From Rubrivivax gelatinosus (GTDB lineage Bacteria; Pseudomonadota; Gammaproteobacteria; Burkholderiales; Burkholderiaceae_C), in contig NZ_NRRU01000032.1 of the NCBI RefSeq assembly GCF_016583785.1, forward strand, positions 1-50,581: a stretch of DNA of 50,581 bases, written 5' to 3'. Under the pieces are notes generated by a model. The model saw nothing but the letters and a program-made list of their open reading frames with translations, was not told where the DNA came from and ran no database searches. The number at the start of each line of letters is the position of its first letter. Positions within the stretch are counted from its first letter, which is position 1. The position numbers and the translations under genes are program-made. Positions 40,699-48,664 of this stretch are shown piece after piece.

Positions 40699-41502
40699 AT
40701 GTTCGTCGATTCCCACTGCCACCTCTCGTATCCCGGGCTGCATGAGCGCCTGGACTCCATCCGCGCCGAGATGGCCGCAAACCGGGTCGACGCCGCGCTG
40801 TGCATCTGCACCACGCTCGAGGAGTTCGACACCGTGCACGCGCTGGCGGCAGCGCACGACAACTTTTGGTGCAGCGTCGGCGTGCATCCCGACACCGAAG
40901 GGCTGGCCGAACCTGATCTGCAGACGCTGCTGGCGCTGGCGCGGCGCGAGCGCGTCGTCGCGATCGGCGAGACCGGGCTGGACTACTACCGCCTGAACGG
41001 CCGCAGCGTCGCCGACATGGAATGGCAGCGCGAACGTTTCCGGGTGCACATCCGTGCCGCGCGCGAGACCGGGCTGCCGCTGGTGATCCACACACGCTCG
41101 GCCAGCGAGGACACGCTGGCGGTGCTGGCGGAGGAGGGCGCGGGCCAGGTGCGCGGCGTCTTCCATTGCTTCACCGAAACGCGCGCGGTCGCACGCGCGG
41201 CGCTGGATCTGGGGTTTCACATCTCGTTCTCGGGCATCCTCACTTTCCGCAATGCCGAGGAACTGCGCGAGGTGGCGCACGAAGTGCCGCTGGAGCGCTG
41301 CCTGATCGAGACCGACAGCCCCTACCTGGCGCCGGCGCCGCATCGGGGCAAGACCAATACGCCGGCCTGGGTGCCGCTGGTCGCGGCCAGGCTCGCCGAG
41401 TTGAAGGGGCTGCCGCTGGAGACGGTGGCGGCCGCGACGACGCGCAACTTCGAGCAGCTGTTCGGGGTGCGCGTGGCGGCAGACGCACACCCGTCGGCCT
41501 AG
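40699..41502 (+). CDS. tatD: TatD-family metal-dependent deoxyribonuclease
   Basis: The 267-residue TIM-barrel hydrolase has FVDSHCHLSYPGL (metal His pair), VGVHPDTEG, the Glu of AIGETGLDYYR, LVIHTRSASEDTL, GVFHCFTE and the Asp of LIETDSPYLAPAPHRGKTN. TatD/YcfH proteins are magnesium-dependent DNases in repair and turnover. This is the last of the housekeeping run and is followed by a hairpin. No strong ribosome binding site is visible. Confidence 0.92.
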   Translation: MFVDSHCHLSYPGLHERLDSIRAEMAANRVDAALCICTTLEEFDTVHALAAAHDNFWCSVGVHPDTEGLAEPDLQTLLALARRERVVAIGETGLDYYRLNGRSVADMEWQRERFRVHIRAARETGLPLVIHTRSASEDTLAVLAEEGAGQVRGVFHCFTETRAVARAALDLGFHISFSGILTFRNAEELREVAHEVPLERCLIETDSPYLAPAPHRGKTNTPAWVPLVAARLAELKGLPLETVAAATTRNFEQLFGVRVAADAHPSA

Positions 41503-41516
41503 TCCGGCAGGCCCAA

Positions 41517-41544
41517 GCAAAGCTCGAATCTGCTTGAGCTTTGC
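41517..41544 (+). terminator. Hairpin after tatD, possible terminator
   Basis: GCAAAGCTC (41517-41525) and GAGCTTTGC (41536-41544) form a perfect 9-bp stem with a 10-base loop, 14 bases after the tatD stop. No T-run follows. A promoter-like TTGCGC (41541-41546) and TATAGA (41564-41569), spaced by 17 bases, start within it and could serve the ankyrin gene. Confidence 0.5.
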
Positions 41545-41590
41545 GCTTCAGCGTACTGATTCGTATAGATTTCAATCCGCGAACCCAATC

Positions 41591-42244
41591 ATGAAGCAAT
41601 TCCTCAGGTTTCTGCTCCAAGTTGTTTTCGTGATTGCAGTTTTGCCTGCGCAAGCCGGTTCCTACGTGGATTTCTTCCGGGCACTGCAGCTGGACAACGA
41701 GCAGGCGGTCAAGGAGATCCTGGCCGACGGCTTCGATCCCAACGCCGTCAGTGAAAGCGGCGACGTCGCGCTGGCGCTGGCGCTGAAGGAGGGCTCGGAC
41801 AAGGTCGCGCGGCTGCTGCTGGCGCACCCCGCCATCCAGGTCGACCAGGCCAGCGCACGCGGCGAGACGGCGCTGATGATGGCGGCGCTGGCCGGCCGGC
41901 TGGACTGGGTGGAGCGGCTGATCGCACGCGGCGCGGCCGTCAACCGCGAGGGCTGGACGCCGCTGCACTACGCGGCCAGCGGCTCCGACCGGACCGTCAT
42001 CGTGCGCCTCGTCGAGCGTGGCGCGCTGCTGGATGCCCGTTCGCCCAATGGCAGCACGCCGCTGATGATGGCCGCCAGCTACGGCGACCAGCGCAATGCC
42101 CAGACGCTGCTGGGGCTGGGTGCTGACGTCAGCCTGCGCAACGCCCAGGGGCTGGACGCCGCCGAGTTCGCGCGCCGGGCCGGGCGTGACGCGCTCGCCG
42201 ACCAGCTCGCAGCCGCCGCCGCCCGGCCGCAGCGCGGTCGCTGA
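41591..42244 (+). CDS. Secreted ankyrin-repeat protein
   Basis: The 217-residue protein has a signal peptide (hydrophobic QFLRFLLQVVFVIAVLPAQA, cleaved after A-Q-A) and about five ankyrin repeats: R-A-L-Q-L-D-N-E-Q-A-V-K-E-I-L-A-D-G-F-D-P-N, two G-x-T-A-L-M-M-A-A or equivalent units, G-W-T-P-L-H-Y-A-A-S-G, and G-S-T-P-L-M-M-A-A-S-Y-G. It is probably periplasmic. Small periplasmic ankyrin proteins of this kind sometimes partner catalases or other enzymes, but none is next to it here. It starts after an AT-rich promoter-like stretch and ends without a clear terminator. Confidence 0.88.
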   Translation: MKQFLRFLLQVVFVIAVLPAQAGSYVDFFRALQLDNEQAVKEILADGFDPNAVSESGDVALALALKEGSDKVARLLLAHPAIQVDQASARGETALMMAALAGRLDWVERLIARGAAVNREGWTPLHYAASGSDRTVIVRLVERGALLDARSPNGSTPLMMAASYGDQRNAQTLLGLGADVSLRNAQGLDAAEFARRAGRDALADQLAAAAARPQRGR

Positions 42245-42362
42245 CAGCGGTGCTGTCGGAAGCAGGCTTACATCAAGGATGGCGACGCGCCGACTCGGCA
42301 GGCGCGGGCGGCGGCCCTAGAGTGCAATCAGCCGGAATCGCCGGCCACTCCGGGAGACCCTC

Positions 42363-42566
42363 ATGGCTCGCATCACGTCGCGCAACCCGTTCACGCTGAT
42401 GATGAACCCCGAGATCGTGCTTGCTGCGATCGAGCGCTCCGAGCGCCTGGGTCAGCTCAACCGGCGCATCTGCCGCCCGCTGGACCGCCCGATGCTCGGC
42501 CCGGTCAAGGTCGCGGATGCCGCGGAGGATGACGAGGACGACTCGCCTGAGACCGACCTGCAGTAA
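42363..42566 (+). CDS. Small hypothetical protein, 67 residues
   Basis: A short frame with a plausible start (GGGAG about 6 bases upstream of the ATG) encodes a cytosolic protein with a basic first half (M-A-R-I-T-S-R-N-P-F-T-L, L-N-R-R-I-C-R-P-L-D-R) and an acidic tail rich in Asp/Glu. I recognise no domain. Its last 62 bases overlap the end of the minus-strand gene 42505-43170, so the two are convergent and share 3' sequence. Confidence 0.55.
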   Translation: MARITSRNPFTLMMNPEIVLAAIERSERLGQLNRRICRPLDRPMLGPVKVADAAEDDEDDSPETDLQ

Positions 42567-43170
42567 GGCGCTTGCGCCCGCGCGCCGAGCGCTGGCGGCG
42601 GGTCGACATGATCGTGCCGACGGCGGCCAGCGCCAGGACCAGCAGGCCGCCGACGAAGACTTCCATGCGGTGTTCGCGCAGCGCGGACACCATCCGGCGC
42701 AGGACCGACGGGTTGCTGTCATGCGCCGACTTGGCACCACCCAAGCCGGGATCGCTCCCGGTGTCGGCAGCGCCAGCATCACCGTTGAGTGAGGACCACC
42801 GCGTCGGCGCGGCCGGCGAGCCCGATTCCTCCACGGTCTCGGGCGCGGCCGTAGCGTCCGTCGGGACCGACGCCGCTTCGTGTGCGGCCGCGGCGGCAGC
42901 TCGTGGGGTCGCCGGCAGCTGGCGCGCGGGCTTGACCGTCTCGCCACCCACGCCAGGCGCCGGCGGTGCCGCCTGAAGGTCCAGCAGCATGCGGATCGTG
43001 GAAGAGGTTCCGGGCACGTCCTGTACGGCGGAAGCTGAACTGGGCATGGCGGCTGCACGCGCCGTCTCGTTACCCAGAGCCGAAGACGCGGCCGGCGCCG
43101 CGAGGCACGGCCCGGCGCTCAGCAGGGCCGCCAGCAAGACCGCGTGACGCGGACCATCAACAAGGTTCAT
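42505..43170 (-). CDS. Exported, membrane-anchored protein of unknown function
   Basis: The 221-residue product has an N-terminal signal-peptide-like segment (AVLLAALLSAGPCLAAPA), a long Ala/Pro/Ser/Thr-rich low-complexity region, and a C-terminal membrane helix (EVFVGGLLVLALAAVGTI) followed by a very basic tail. The layout suggests a linker-type protein with most of its length in the periplasm. No family is recognised. A promoter-like TTGACA lies about 200 bases upstream. Low-complexity composition makes this frame less certain than its neighbours. Confidence 0.5.
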   Translation of the reverse strand: MNLVDGPRHAVLLAALLSAGPCLAAPAASSALGNETARAAAMPSSASAVQDVPGTSSTIRMLLDLQAAPPAPGVGGETVKPARQLPATPRAAAAAAHEAASVPTDATAAPETVEESGSPAAPTRWSSLNGDAGAADTGSDPGLGGAKSAHDSNPSVLRRMVSALREHRMEVFVGGLLVLALAAVGTIMSTRRQRSARGRKRLTAGRSQASRPRHPPRHPRP

Positions 43171-43549
43171 CGAGCTTTGCGATCGGCAATTTCAGACCGG
43201 CGGGTCGGTAAGCAAAAGCCGAGCCCTGATGGAAAAGTCGTTGCGCGGCAAGGACTTGGGGCGGAACAGGCGCGGCGCGCCAGGCCAAATGTAACGAACA
43301 CCGACAGCGGCGGTGAGCTGCGTTCACGCCAGAACGTCAAGATCCGAAATAGCGACAATGTATATTATGTCAACTTACAGGCGCCTCCTGGCCCGGCACC
43401 ACGGCTCTTCACTGCTGGCTGCCAGCCGTCCGACGCAACGCTCCACCTGAAAAGTCCCAAAACGCGACAGCATTCCCCTCGTTTTGGCGTCTGCAGCAGT
43501 TGAGGCCCTTGTTGTCGCATTCATGGCTTGCGACGTACTTCAGCTGAAC
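43171..43549. other. Intergenic stretch before the IS element
   Basis: This 379-base stretch has no convincing coding frame. It contains an AT-rich island around 43341-43380, including a minus-strand promoter candidate. No repeat, RNA gene or terminator was recognised in the remainder. Confidence 0.5.
43346..43373 (-). promoter_or_regulatory. Candidate promoter for the minus-strand gene at 43170
   Basis: On the minus strand a perfect TTGACA (43373-43368) is followed after 16 bases by TATTTC (43351-43346), inside the only AT-rich patch of the region. The -10 matches only half the consensus. The leader to the ATG at 43170 would be about 170 bases. Confidence 0.4.
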
Positions 43550-43563
43550 TGAACCGCTCCGGC
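43550..43563 (+). repeat. Left terminal inverted repeat of the IS3-family element
   Basis: TGAACCGCTCCGGC, exactly complementary to the right end. It begins with TG as usual for IS3-family termini. Confidence 0.88.
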
Positions 43564-43600
43564 TTCCGAGGAGGCTCCTTCGCTTGAGAATGGAGTCAGC

Positions 43601-43924
43601 ATGAGGAAGTCAGTGAAGTTCTCCCCCGAGGTCGTCGAGCTCGCCGTGCGCATGGTGTTCGAGGCCAAGGGCCAGTACGAGTCGCAATGGGCGGCCATCG
43701 AGTCCATCGCGGCCAAGATCGGCTGCACGTCGGAGACGCTGCGGCGCTGGGTGCGCCAGGCCGAGCGCGACCAGGGGCTCAAGCCCGGGCCGACGACCGA
43801 GGAGCAGCAGCGCATCTAGGACCTCGAGCGCGAGGTGCGCGAGCTGCACAAGGCCAACGAGATCCTGAAGCTGGCGAGCGCGTTTTTCGCCCAGGCGGAG
43901 CTCGACCGCCGCTTCAAGTCTTGA
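43601..43924 (+). pseudogene. IS3 orfA, interrupted by an amber codon
   Basis: OrfA is the helix-turn-helix DNA-binding partner of an IS3 transposase. The frame starts at ATG 43601 after TGGAG, and has the HTH segment (IESIAAKIGCTSETLRRWVR) and a leucine-zipper region ([20 protein letters not shown]) that normally form one protein of 107 residues. At 43817-43819 a TAG stands where relatives have a Lys codon (E-E-Q-Q-R-I-stop-D-L-E-R-E), which cuts the product to 72 residues before the zipper. The remaining frame runs to TGA 43922-43924. A single AAG to TAG change explains it. Confidence 0.88.
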
Positions 43925-44829
43925 TGGGCTTCGTCGAAGAACACCGCGCTCGATTCGGGGTCGAGCCGATCTGCCGCGCGCTGCAGGTCGCCCCGTCGTC
44001 GATGTGGCGCGAGTTGGCGCGCCGGCGAGATCCGCAACTGCGGCCAGCGCGCCAGAGGCTGGACGCTGCTTTGGTGCCCGAGATCGAGCGCGTCTGGACG
44101 GGAAACCTGCGCGTGTACGGGGTGCGCAAGGTCTGGAAGCAGTTGCACCGCGAAGGCCGCGCCGTGGCGCGTTGCACCGTCGCGCGGCTGATGCGGGCCA
44201 ACGGCTGGCGCGGTGCGATGCGGGGCAAGCGAATCCGCACTACGGTGCCCGACGCCAAGGCGGCGTGCCCGCTGGACCGCGTCAACCGCGAGTTCCGCGC
44301 CGAGCGGCCCAACCAGCTATGGGTGAGCGACTTCACCTACGTCTCGACCTGGCAGGGCCACGTCTACGTCGCCTTCGTCGTCGACGTCTTCGCGCGTCGC
44401 ATCGTCGGCTGGCGCGCCAGCCGCTCGATGACCACGGACTTCGTGCTCGACGCGCTGGAACAGGCGCTGTACGCGCGCCAGCCCGAGCGCGACGGCTCGC
44501 TGGTGCATCACTCGGACCGCGGCTCGCAATACGTGTCGATTCGGTACAGCGAGCGCCTGGCCGAGGCCAGCATCGAGCCGTCGGTCGGCTCCAAGGGCGA
44601 CAGCTACGACAACGCGCTGGCCGAGACGATCAACGGGCTGTACAAGGCCGAACTGATCCACCGGCGTGCGCCCTGGAAGACCCGCGAGGCCGTCGAGTTG
44701 GCCACCCTCGAATGGGTCTCGTGGTTCAACCATCACCGCCTGCTCGAACCCATCGGCTACATCCCGCCGGCAGAGGCCGAGGCAAACTACTACCGGCAAC
44801 TCGCCACCCGTCAGGCTGCAATGGCCTGA
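43924..44829 (+). CDS. IS3 orfB, DDE transposase
   Basis: The 301-residue integrase-core protein has the N-terminal HTH_21 region (GFVEEHRARFGVEPICRALQ) and the catalytic domain with D in VSDFTYVSTWQGH, D in HHSDRGSQYVS and E in YDNALAETINGLYKAEL, followed by TLEWVSWFNHHRLLEPIGY. The start at 43924 overlaps the orfA stop as TGATG, so orfB is expected to rely on translation coming through orfA. With the amber codon upstream, ribosomes would stop 104 bases earlier, which should lower its expression. The frame itself is intact. Confidence 0.93.
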   Translation: MGFVEEHRARFGVEPICRALQVAPSSMWRELARRRDPQLRPARQRLDAALVPEIERVWTGNLRVYGVRKVWKQLHREGRAVARCTVARLMRANGWRGAMRGKRIRTTVPDAKAACPLDRVNREFRAERPNQLWVSDFTYVSTWQGHVYVAFVVDVFARRIVGWRASRSMTTDFVLDALEQALYARQPERDGSLVHHSDRGSQYVSIRYSERLAEASIEPSVGSKGDSYDNALAETINGLYKAELIHRRAPWKTREAVELATLEWVSWFNHHRLLEPIGYIPPAEAEANYYRQLATRQAAMA

Positions 44830-44854
44830 CTCACACCAATCGGCCTCCGAGATT

Positions 44855-44868
44855 GCCGGAGCGGTTCA
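44855..44868 (-). repeat. Right terminal inverted repeat of the IS3-family element
   Basis: GCCGGAGCGGTTCA on the plus strand, the exact complement of the left end, 25 bases after the orfB stop. Confidence 0.88.
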
Positions 44869-44928
44869 GACAGGCGGCCAATGCCATCGGCAACAAGAAG
44901 CAGGCTGCTTTCGTCCCGAAGCTTGCGC

Positions 44929-45480
44929 TCATATGGCCTCGTCCTCCATCGCGTTGTCAACTTCAGGAAACTCGGGCTCGTCCGGCTGGCGTTCGTAGTC
45001 GCTCCACGGTTGCTTGCGCAGCAGCGTGGTCGCCAGCGGCTGCGGTCCGGGGTACTCCGGGTTCGGTTCCCAAGTGCCTGGAGCACTGAGGTCGCAGGTG
45101 ATGGCACGTACTTGCCCATCGCGCAGAAAGTGCACCCAAAGGCGGCCCATCGGGCCGTCACAGTGCTCCAGCGGCACATCACGCTCGTACATGGAATAGA
45201 CGCGGCGTTTCCAGTTCGTGACGGCCCAGGTCACTTTCACGGTGAGCCCGGGCCGCCACTCGGCCGGCAGGCTGGCGCAGCACACTTTGCGGCCTCCCCC
45301 ACCGGCCTGATGTCCACCCGTACCATTGACCCAGAAGTCCTGGATGCTCAGGTGTTCAGCCAGATGGTCGACGCCCGTGATGGACACGCCGATCGTGTCG
45401 TCCTGCCCAGCCGCGCGGCACGCGGCCAGTGGCAGCAGCACGAAGACCAGGGCCTTCGTGAACCAGCGGCCAATACTCAT
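44929..45480 (-). CDS. DUF3304 lipoprotein, probable T6SS immunity-type protein (copy 3)
   Basis: The 183-residue product has a lipoprotein signal peptide (lipobox L-A-A-C, Cys at about 20) and a DUF3304 domain: SITGVDHLAEHLSIQDFWVN, GTGGHQAGGGGRKVCC, LPAEWRPGLTVKVTW and L-W-V-H-F-L-R-D-G. DUF3304 proteins are found beside Tle1-type DUF2235 phospholipase effectors and are thought to be their periplasmic immunity partners. ATG 45480 gives the proper signal peptide. An in-frame ATG at 45525 overlaps the stop of the preceding gene as ATGA and is the alternative start. It is 60 bases from the IS element end. Confidence 0.85.
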   Translation of the reverse strand: MSIGRWFTKALVFVLLPLAACRAAGQDDTIGVSITGVDHLAEHLSIQDFWVNGTGGHQAGGGGRKVCCASLPAEWRPGLTVKVTWAVTNWKRRVYSMYERDVPLEHCDGPMGRLWVHFLRDGQVRAITCDLSAPGTWEPNPEYPGPQPLATTLLRKQPWSDYERQPDEPEFPEVDNAMEDEAI

Positions 45481-45521
45481 GGAGCGCCGTGATCCAAGGT
45501 GCGCCGGGGCACTGATATCGC

Positions 45522-46050
45522 TCATTGGGCTGAGTCTTTCATGGCGTCATCGACTTCCTCGAAAAGGGGCTCATCAGGCTTGCGCTCGTAGTTGTCCCAA
45601 GGATGCTTGCGCAATACGGTGTCGTACGAAGGGCCTCGGTAGTAGCCGCCGCTTCCCCATGGCGCGTACATCGACGACACGGCCCGCACCGATCCGTCGC
45701 GCAGGAAGTGCACATACAACGGGCCCAACTCATCGAAGGGTTCAACCTCTACGGTCCGCTCGTACATCGTGTAGACCCGCCGCTTCCAGTTCGTGACGCC
45801 CCATCTGACCTTCACGGTCAGTCTGGATCGCCACTCGGCTGGCAGGCTGACGCAGCAGACCTCACTACCCCCCCCCGCCCGCCTGATGACCTCCCGTTCC
45901 GTCAACCCAGAACTCCTGGATGCTCAGGTGCTCTGCCAGATGGTCGATGCCAGAGATGGGCACGCCGACCATGTTCTCCGGCTCGGCAGCTCGGCAGCCA
46001 ACCAGAGGAAGCAACAGGACCAGGACGATCTTCCAGATAAGGCGGCGCAT
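45522..46050 (-). pseudogene. DUF3304 lipoprotein gene out of frame at a G9 tract (copy 2)
   Basis: The gene starts at ATG 46050 with a lipoprotein signal (lipobox L-V-G-C), then G-I-D-H-L-A-E-H-L-S-I-Q-E-F-W-V-D-G-T-G. At a run of nine G (coding strand, 45868-45876) it hits TAG after GHQAGGGG. Removing one G continues in frame as SEVCCVSLPAEWRSRL and on to the stop at 45522, giving a 175-residue protein closely parallel to copy 3. It may be a pseudogene, a phase-variable gene in the OFF state, or a homopolymer sequencing error. The downstream half ends with ATGA overlapping a possible start of copy 3. Confidence 0.8.
45868..45876 (-). repeat. G9 homopolymer tract inside a DUF3304 gene
   Basis: A nine-base G run (C run on the plus strand) at the exact point where the reading frame is lost. 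Copy 3 has the same glycine stretch encoded by mixed codons without a long homopolymer, so length change here would switch the frame. Confidence 0.85.
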
Positions 46051-46122
46051 GAAGGCACCTGAGGCAGCGAGCGAAGGGCGAGAGCAGCATCGTTGACACC
46101 CGGAAGATGAGCCTGGCGGCGA

Positions 46123-46882
46123 TCATGCGGCTCGCCCGGCCCAGCGATCGACAGCGTCGGGAGTGCCGCGAAGCTTGGCTTCCAGCACGGCAGCCCTGAA
46201 GCCGGCATCGCGCAGTGCGGCGCCGCTTGAAAGGACGACGCGCCTGGCAACGGCACGCCGCAGCAACCACGGATCGAGGCCGACCTCAGTGCAGTGCGCC
46301 AGTGCTTCTTCGACCCTTACGAACTGAGCTGCGTCCTTCTTAGGAGAGAGGCCCGGGTCGCCAAGTTCTTCAAGGCTGACCGCCATCTGGTCCGCCGCTC
46401 CTGCGGCCAACAAGGCATCCAACTGGTTCGCAGCAAACGTGAGATCGCCCGCGTCCGACCCAGCTAACTCCTGGGCCAACTCGCACGGCCTGCCATAGCG
46501 GTCAACCCAGCTCCAACGCGCAACCGGTCCCTTGATGGTGGCCAGCACGCCTTTCGGCAGCGCAGCGTTCGCTGCTTGCAGCGCCCGGGTATCAGCGAAT
46601 CGGAAGTAGAAGCGCTACCCATCCTCGACGCGCATGAGCCGGATGCGCCTGAAGTGGCTGACCAGCTCCTCTGCGCTGGCAGTCGTCAGCAGTTCGCTGA
46701 CACCCAAGCTGGCAGGCAGCGCCAGTTTGCTCCAAGCGGCCTTCCAGCAAGGCTGAGATGCCGAAAGCGGCTGCCAGTTGCCGTCGCATCGCCGCCGCAT
46801 CGGAGGATCCAAAGCTGGTGATGCTGCCACCGGGCTCGACGACGATGAGCATCTCGTCAGGTGACCGCTTGCTTCCCGGCAT
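46123..46882 (-). pseudogene. Broken DUF4123 T6SS adaptor gene
   Basis: The 3' part resembles the intact DUF4123 gene at 49179-50081: ELLTTASAEELVSHFRRIRL, M-R-V-E-D-G, then F-Y-F-R-F-A-D-T-R and S-W-V-D-R-Y-G. An in-frame TAG at 46615-46617 falls where a Gln codon is expected (E-D-G-stop-R-F-Y-F versus E-D-G-Q-A-F-V-L in the intact paralogue). Further upstream the frame changes: the likely start, ATG 46882, reads MPGSKRSPDEMLIVVEPGGS in another frame. At least one nonsense and one frameshift change are needed, so it is not functional as drawn. The start of the broken gene is a guess. Confidence 0.65.
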
Positions 46883-46897
46883 GCTGCTGCGGTCTTG

Positions 46898-48664
46898 TCA
46901 GTCCGCACCCTTGAAGACAGTTCGGAACTTGACGAAGCCGATACCGTTGCGCTGGTACTCGTCCATGCCCATGTCGATGAACCCTGCCTGCGAGTCGTGG
47001 ATGTAGCGGTCGAAGAACGTCTGGATCTCGGGAGTCACCGCTTCCAAGTTGATGCTCTGTGCCACTTCGAAGGCATGTTGCATCGGGTTCTTCCCCACGG
47101 CCACAAACGCGGGCTCCGCGTTGTCGACTACGGTGCCCAATCGGATGGGTCCGATGGCGATCGAACGCCATGCAGTCGTCCAGGTCTTGTCCCAGATGGA
47201 TGGCGCAGCATGCAGTTCGTCCCAGCTTCGGCGCGCGCCATCAATGACTTGACCATAGCGCTTGAGGAAAGGCCAGTTCGCTGCGTACGTTGGCTCCCGT
47301 TCCTTGACCGTGTCCATCAACTTGGCCATCTGCATGAACAGCGTTCGCTGCGTCTTGTAGAGGTAGCTGCGGTCCTTCGGACTGGCGTTGCGGTACGGCG
47401 GCGTGGCGTAGTACTGGACCGAGTGCAAGTGCTTGAAGCGGTAGCTGAAGTACAGGCTCATGTGGCGCCTGCCCATGTCTTCGATGGGGGAGCTTCCGAG
47501 CTTGGCTCCCCTGAGGAAGCCGTTGAAATCGGAAATGACTTGAGGATCTGGCGTTAAGCTCTTCTGGATAGATTCGCTGAGTTGATCAAAGGGCAGCAGA
47601 GGCACGCCAGCCTTCCGTGCCTCGTGGTACATGTTCACGCCAGGAATGATGCTGAGGAGAGACTCCTGGGTGGGCGAGACTCCGAGGGCTTTGGGCGCGT
47701 AGCCGCCACCAACGTCGGAGTGAGCCCCCGGGTACATCACCTCCATGGCATTCGGGGGATACCTCGACTTCACGCGCACGGAGTCCAGCGGAAAGCAGGC
47801 CCGAGTCTCGTGGCCGGCTACGTAGTGCACGCACTGCTCGACGGCGGGATGAATCTCTAGGCTTCCATCGGCCCATGACTGGTGGCCAGTGAGAACCCCG
47901 TTGTCGTACAGGTTGGCCAAGCCGACCGATGCGACTGTGTCGAAGATGCCGAGAAACTGCAGTCGAATCGGGATCCCGGCGAATGTCCAGCCTCCGCCCT
48001 CTGGCTCGCACGTTTCGAAAATCCAGTTGACGAAGGCCCTTGCTTGAGCTGCCCCGCGAGAGAAGCCGAAAACGGAGAGGTTGATCTGTTCGACGCGTGG
48101 CTTCTTATCATTCAGCGCTGCCTTGAGCTTCTGCTGCCAAGCACGGAACATCGCTCGGCGGATGAAGGCGGAAGTCCCGGTAGAAGATAGGTAGCCGGCG
48201 ATCGCTTTCGCGTCAGCGTTCGTGATTAGCGGCGCATCGTTGAAAACATACTGATGCGGCGCATTGACCAGACGAGTGAACCCCCAAAGGACGCGCTCTT
48301 CCCCGCCCGCTGCCGCAAGCGAGCCCATTGGTCCGCCTGTGTCTCCGATCTCTGGGAAGGGAGTACCGACACCTGGCACGTAAAACGGGTAGTAGCCGGG
48401 TCGCGTAAGAGGATCGATGTGCGTCAGAAATAGCTTTACCACGTTGCTGTGCTTGCGCTGCTCCGGTGGCGGCAGTTCATAGTCGGCCCTCATATTGTTT
48501 CCAGTGCCGTCGAAGAACAGGCCTACAAATACTTGACCTGAACAAGTTGGAAGCCGCTCTGCAGACACTGTGCAGGCGAGGGCCTTGGCACGCTGCAGTT
48601 GCTCTCTGGTTGAGAGCTTCCGGACACCGCTTTCAGGGAAGGCTTGGGGTGATGTCGTCGTCAT
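46898..48664 (-). CDS. T6SS phospholipase effector, Tle1-type (DUF2235)
   Basis: The 588-residue DUF2235 protein has the alpha/beta-hydrolase nucleophile elbow GFSRG (Ser202), the acid in GIFDTVASVG (Asp242) and His in GAHSDVGGGY (His315). Its N-terminal hydrolase strand is V-F-V-G-L-F-F-D-G-T-G-N-N. Tle1 effectors are delivered to other bacteria by type VI secretion and cleave membrane phospholipids. No signal peptide is seen, as expected. The start overlaps the stop of the upstream DUF3304 gene (ATGA), and the unit vgrG, DUF4123, DUF3304 feeds into it. Its base composition is visibly more AT-rich than core genes, consistent with transfer. The exact lipid and cleavage site are unknown. Confidence 0.9.
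   Translation of the reverse strand: MTTTSPQAFPESGVRKLSTREQLQRAKALACTVSAERLPTCSGQVFVGLFFDGTGNNMRADYELPPPEQRKHSNVVKLFLTHIDPLTRPGYYPFYVPGVGTPFPEIGDTGGPMGSLAAAGGEERVLWGFTRLVNAPHQYVFNDAPLITNADAKAIAGYLSSTGTSAFIRRAMFRAWQQKLKAALNDKKPRVEQINLSVFGFSRGAAQARAFVNWIFETCEPEGGGWTFAGIPIRLQFLGIFDTVASVGLANLYDNGVLTGHQSWADGSLEIHPAVEQCVHYVAGHETRACFPLDSVRVKSRYPPNAMEVMYPGAHSDVGGGYAPKALGVSPTQESLLSIIPGVNMYHEARKAGVPLLPFDQLSESIQKSLTPDPQVISDFNGFLRGAKLGSSPIEDMGRRHMSLYFSYRFKHLHSVQYYATPPYRNASPKDRSYLYKTQRTLFMQMAKLMDTVKEREPTYAANWPFLKRYGQVIDGARRSWDELHAAPSIWDKTWTTAWRSIAIGPIRLGTVVDNAEPAFVAVGKNPMQHAFEVAQSINLEAVTPEIQTFFDRYIHDSQAGFIDMGMDEYQRNGIGFVKFRTVFKGAD

Larger units (their letters stand above)
43550..44868 (+). mobile_element. 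IS3-family insertion sequence (1319 bp), orfA interrupted
   Basis: Perfect 14-bp terminal inverted repeats (TGAACCGCTCCGGC at 43550 and its complement ending at 44868) enclose two consecutive genes, orfA and orfB, in the usual IS3 order with a DDE transposase. A C/G pair just outside extends the match by one base. I see no clear 3-4 bp target duplication: flanks are AAC and GAC. OrfA contains an in-frame TAG, so the copy is probably defective. It sits between core genes and the T6SS effector module. Confidence 0.9.

Noticed and set aside
43540..44873. Target-site duplication flanking the IS element
   Set aside because: The three bases outside the repeats are AAC and GAC, and no longer direct repeat is visible.
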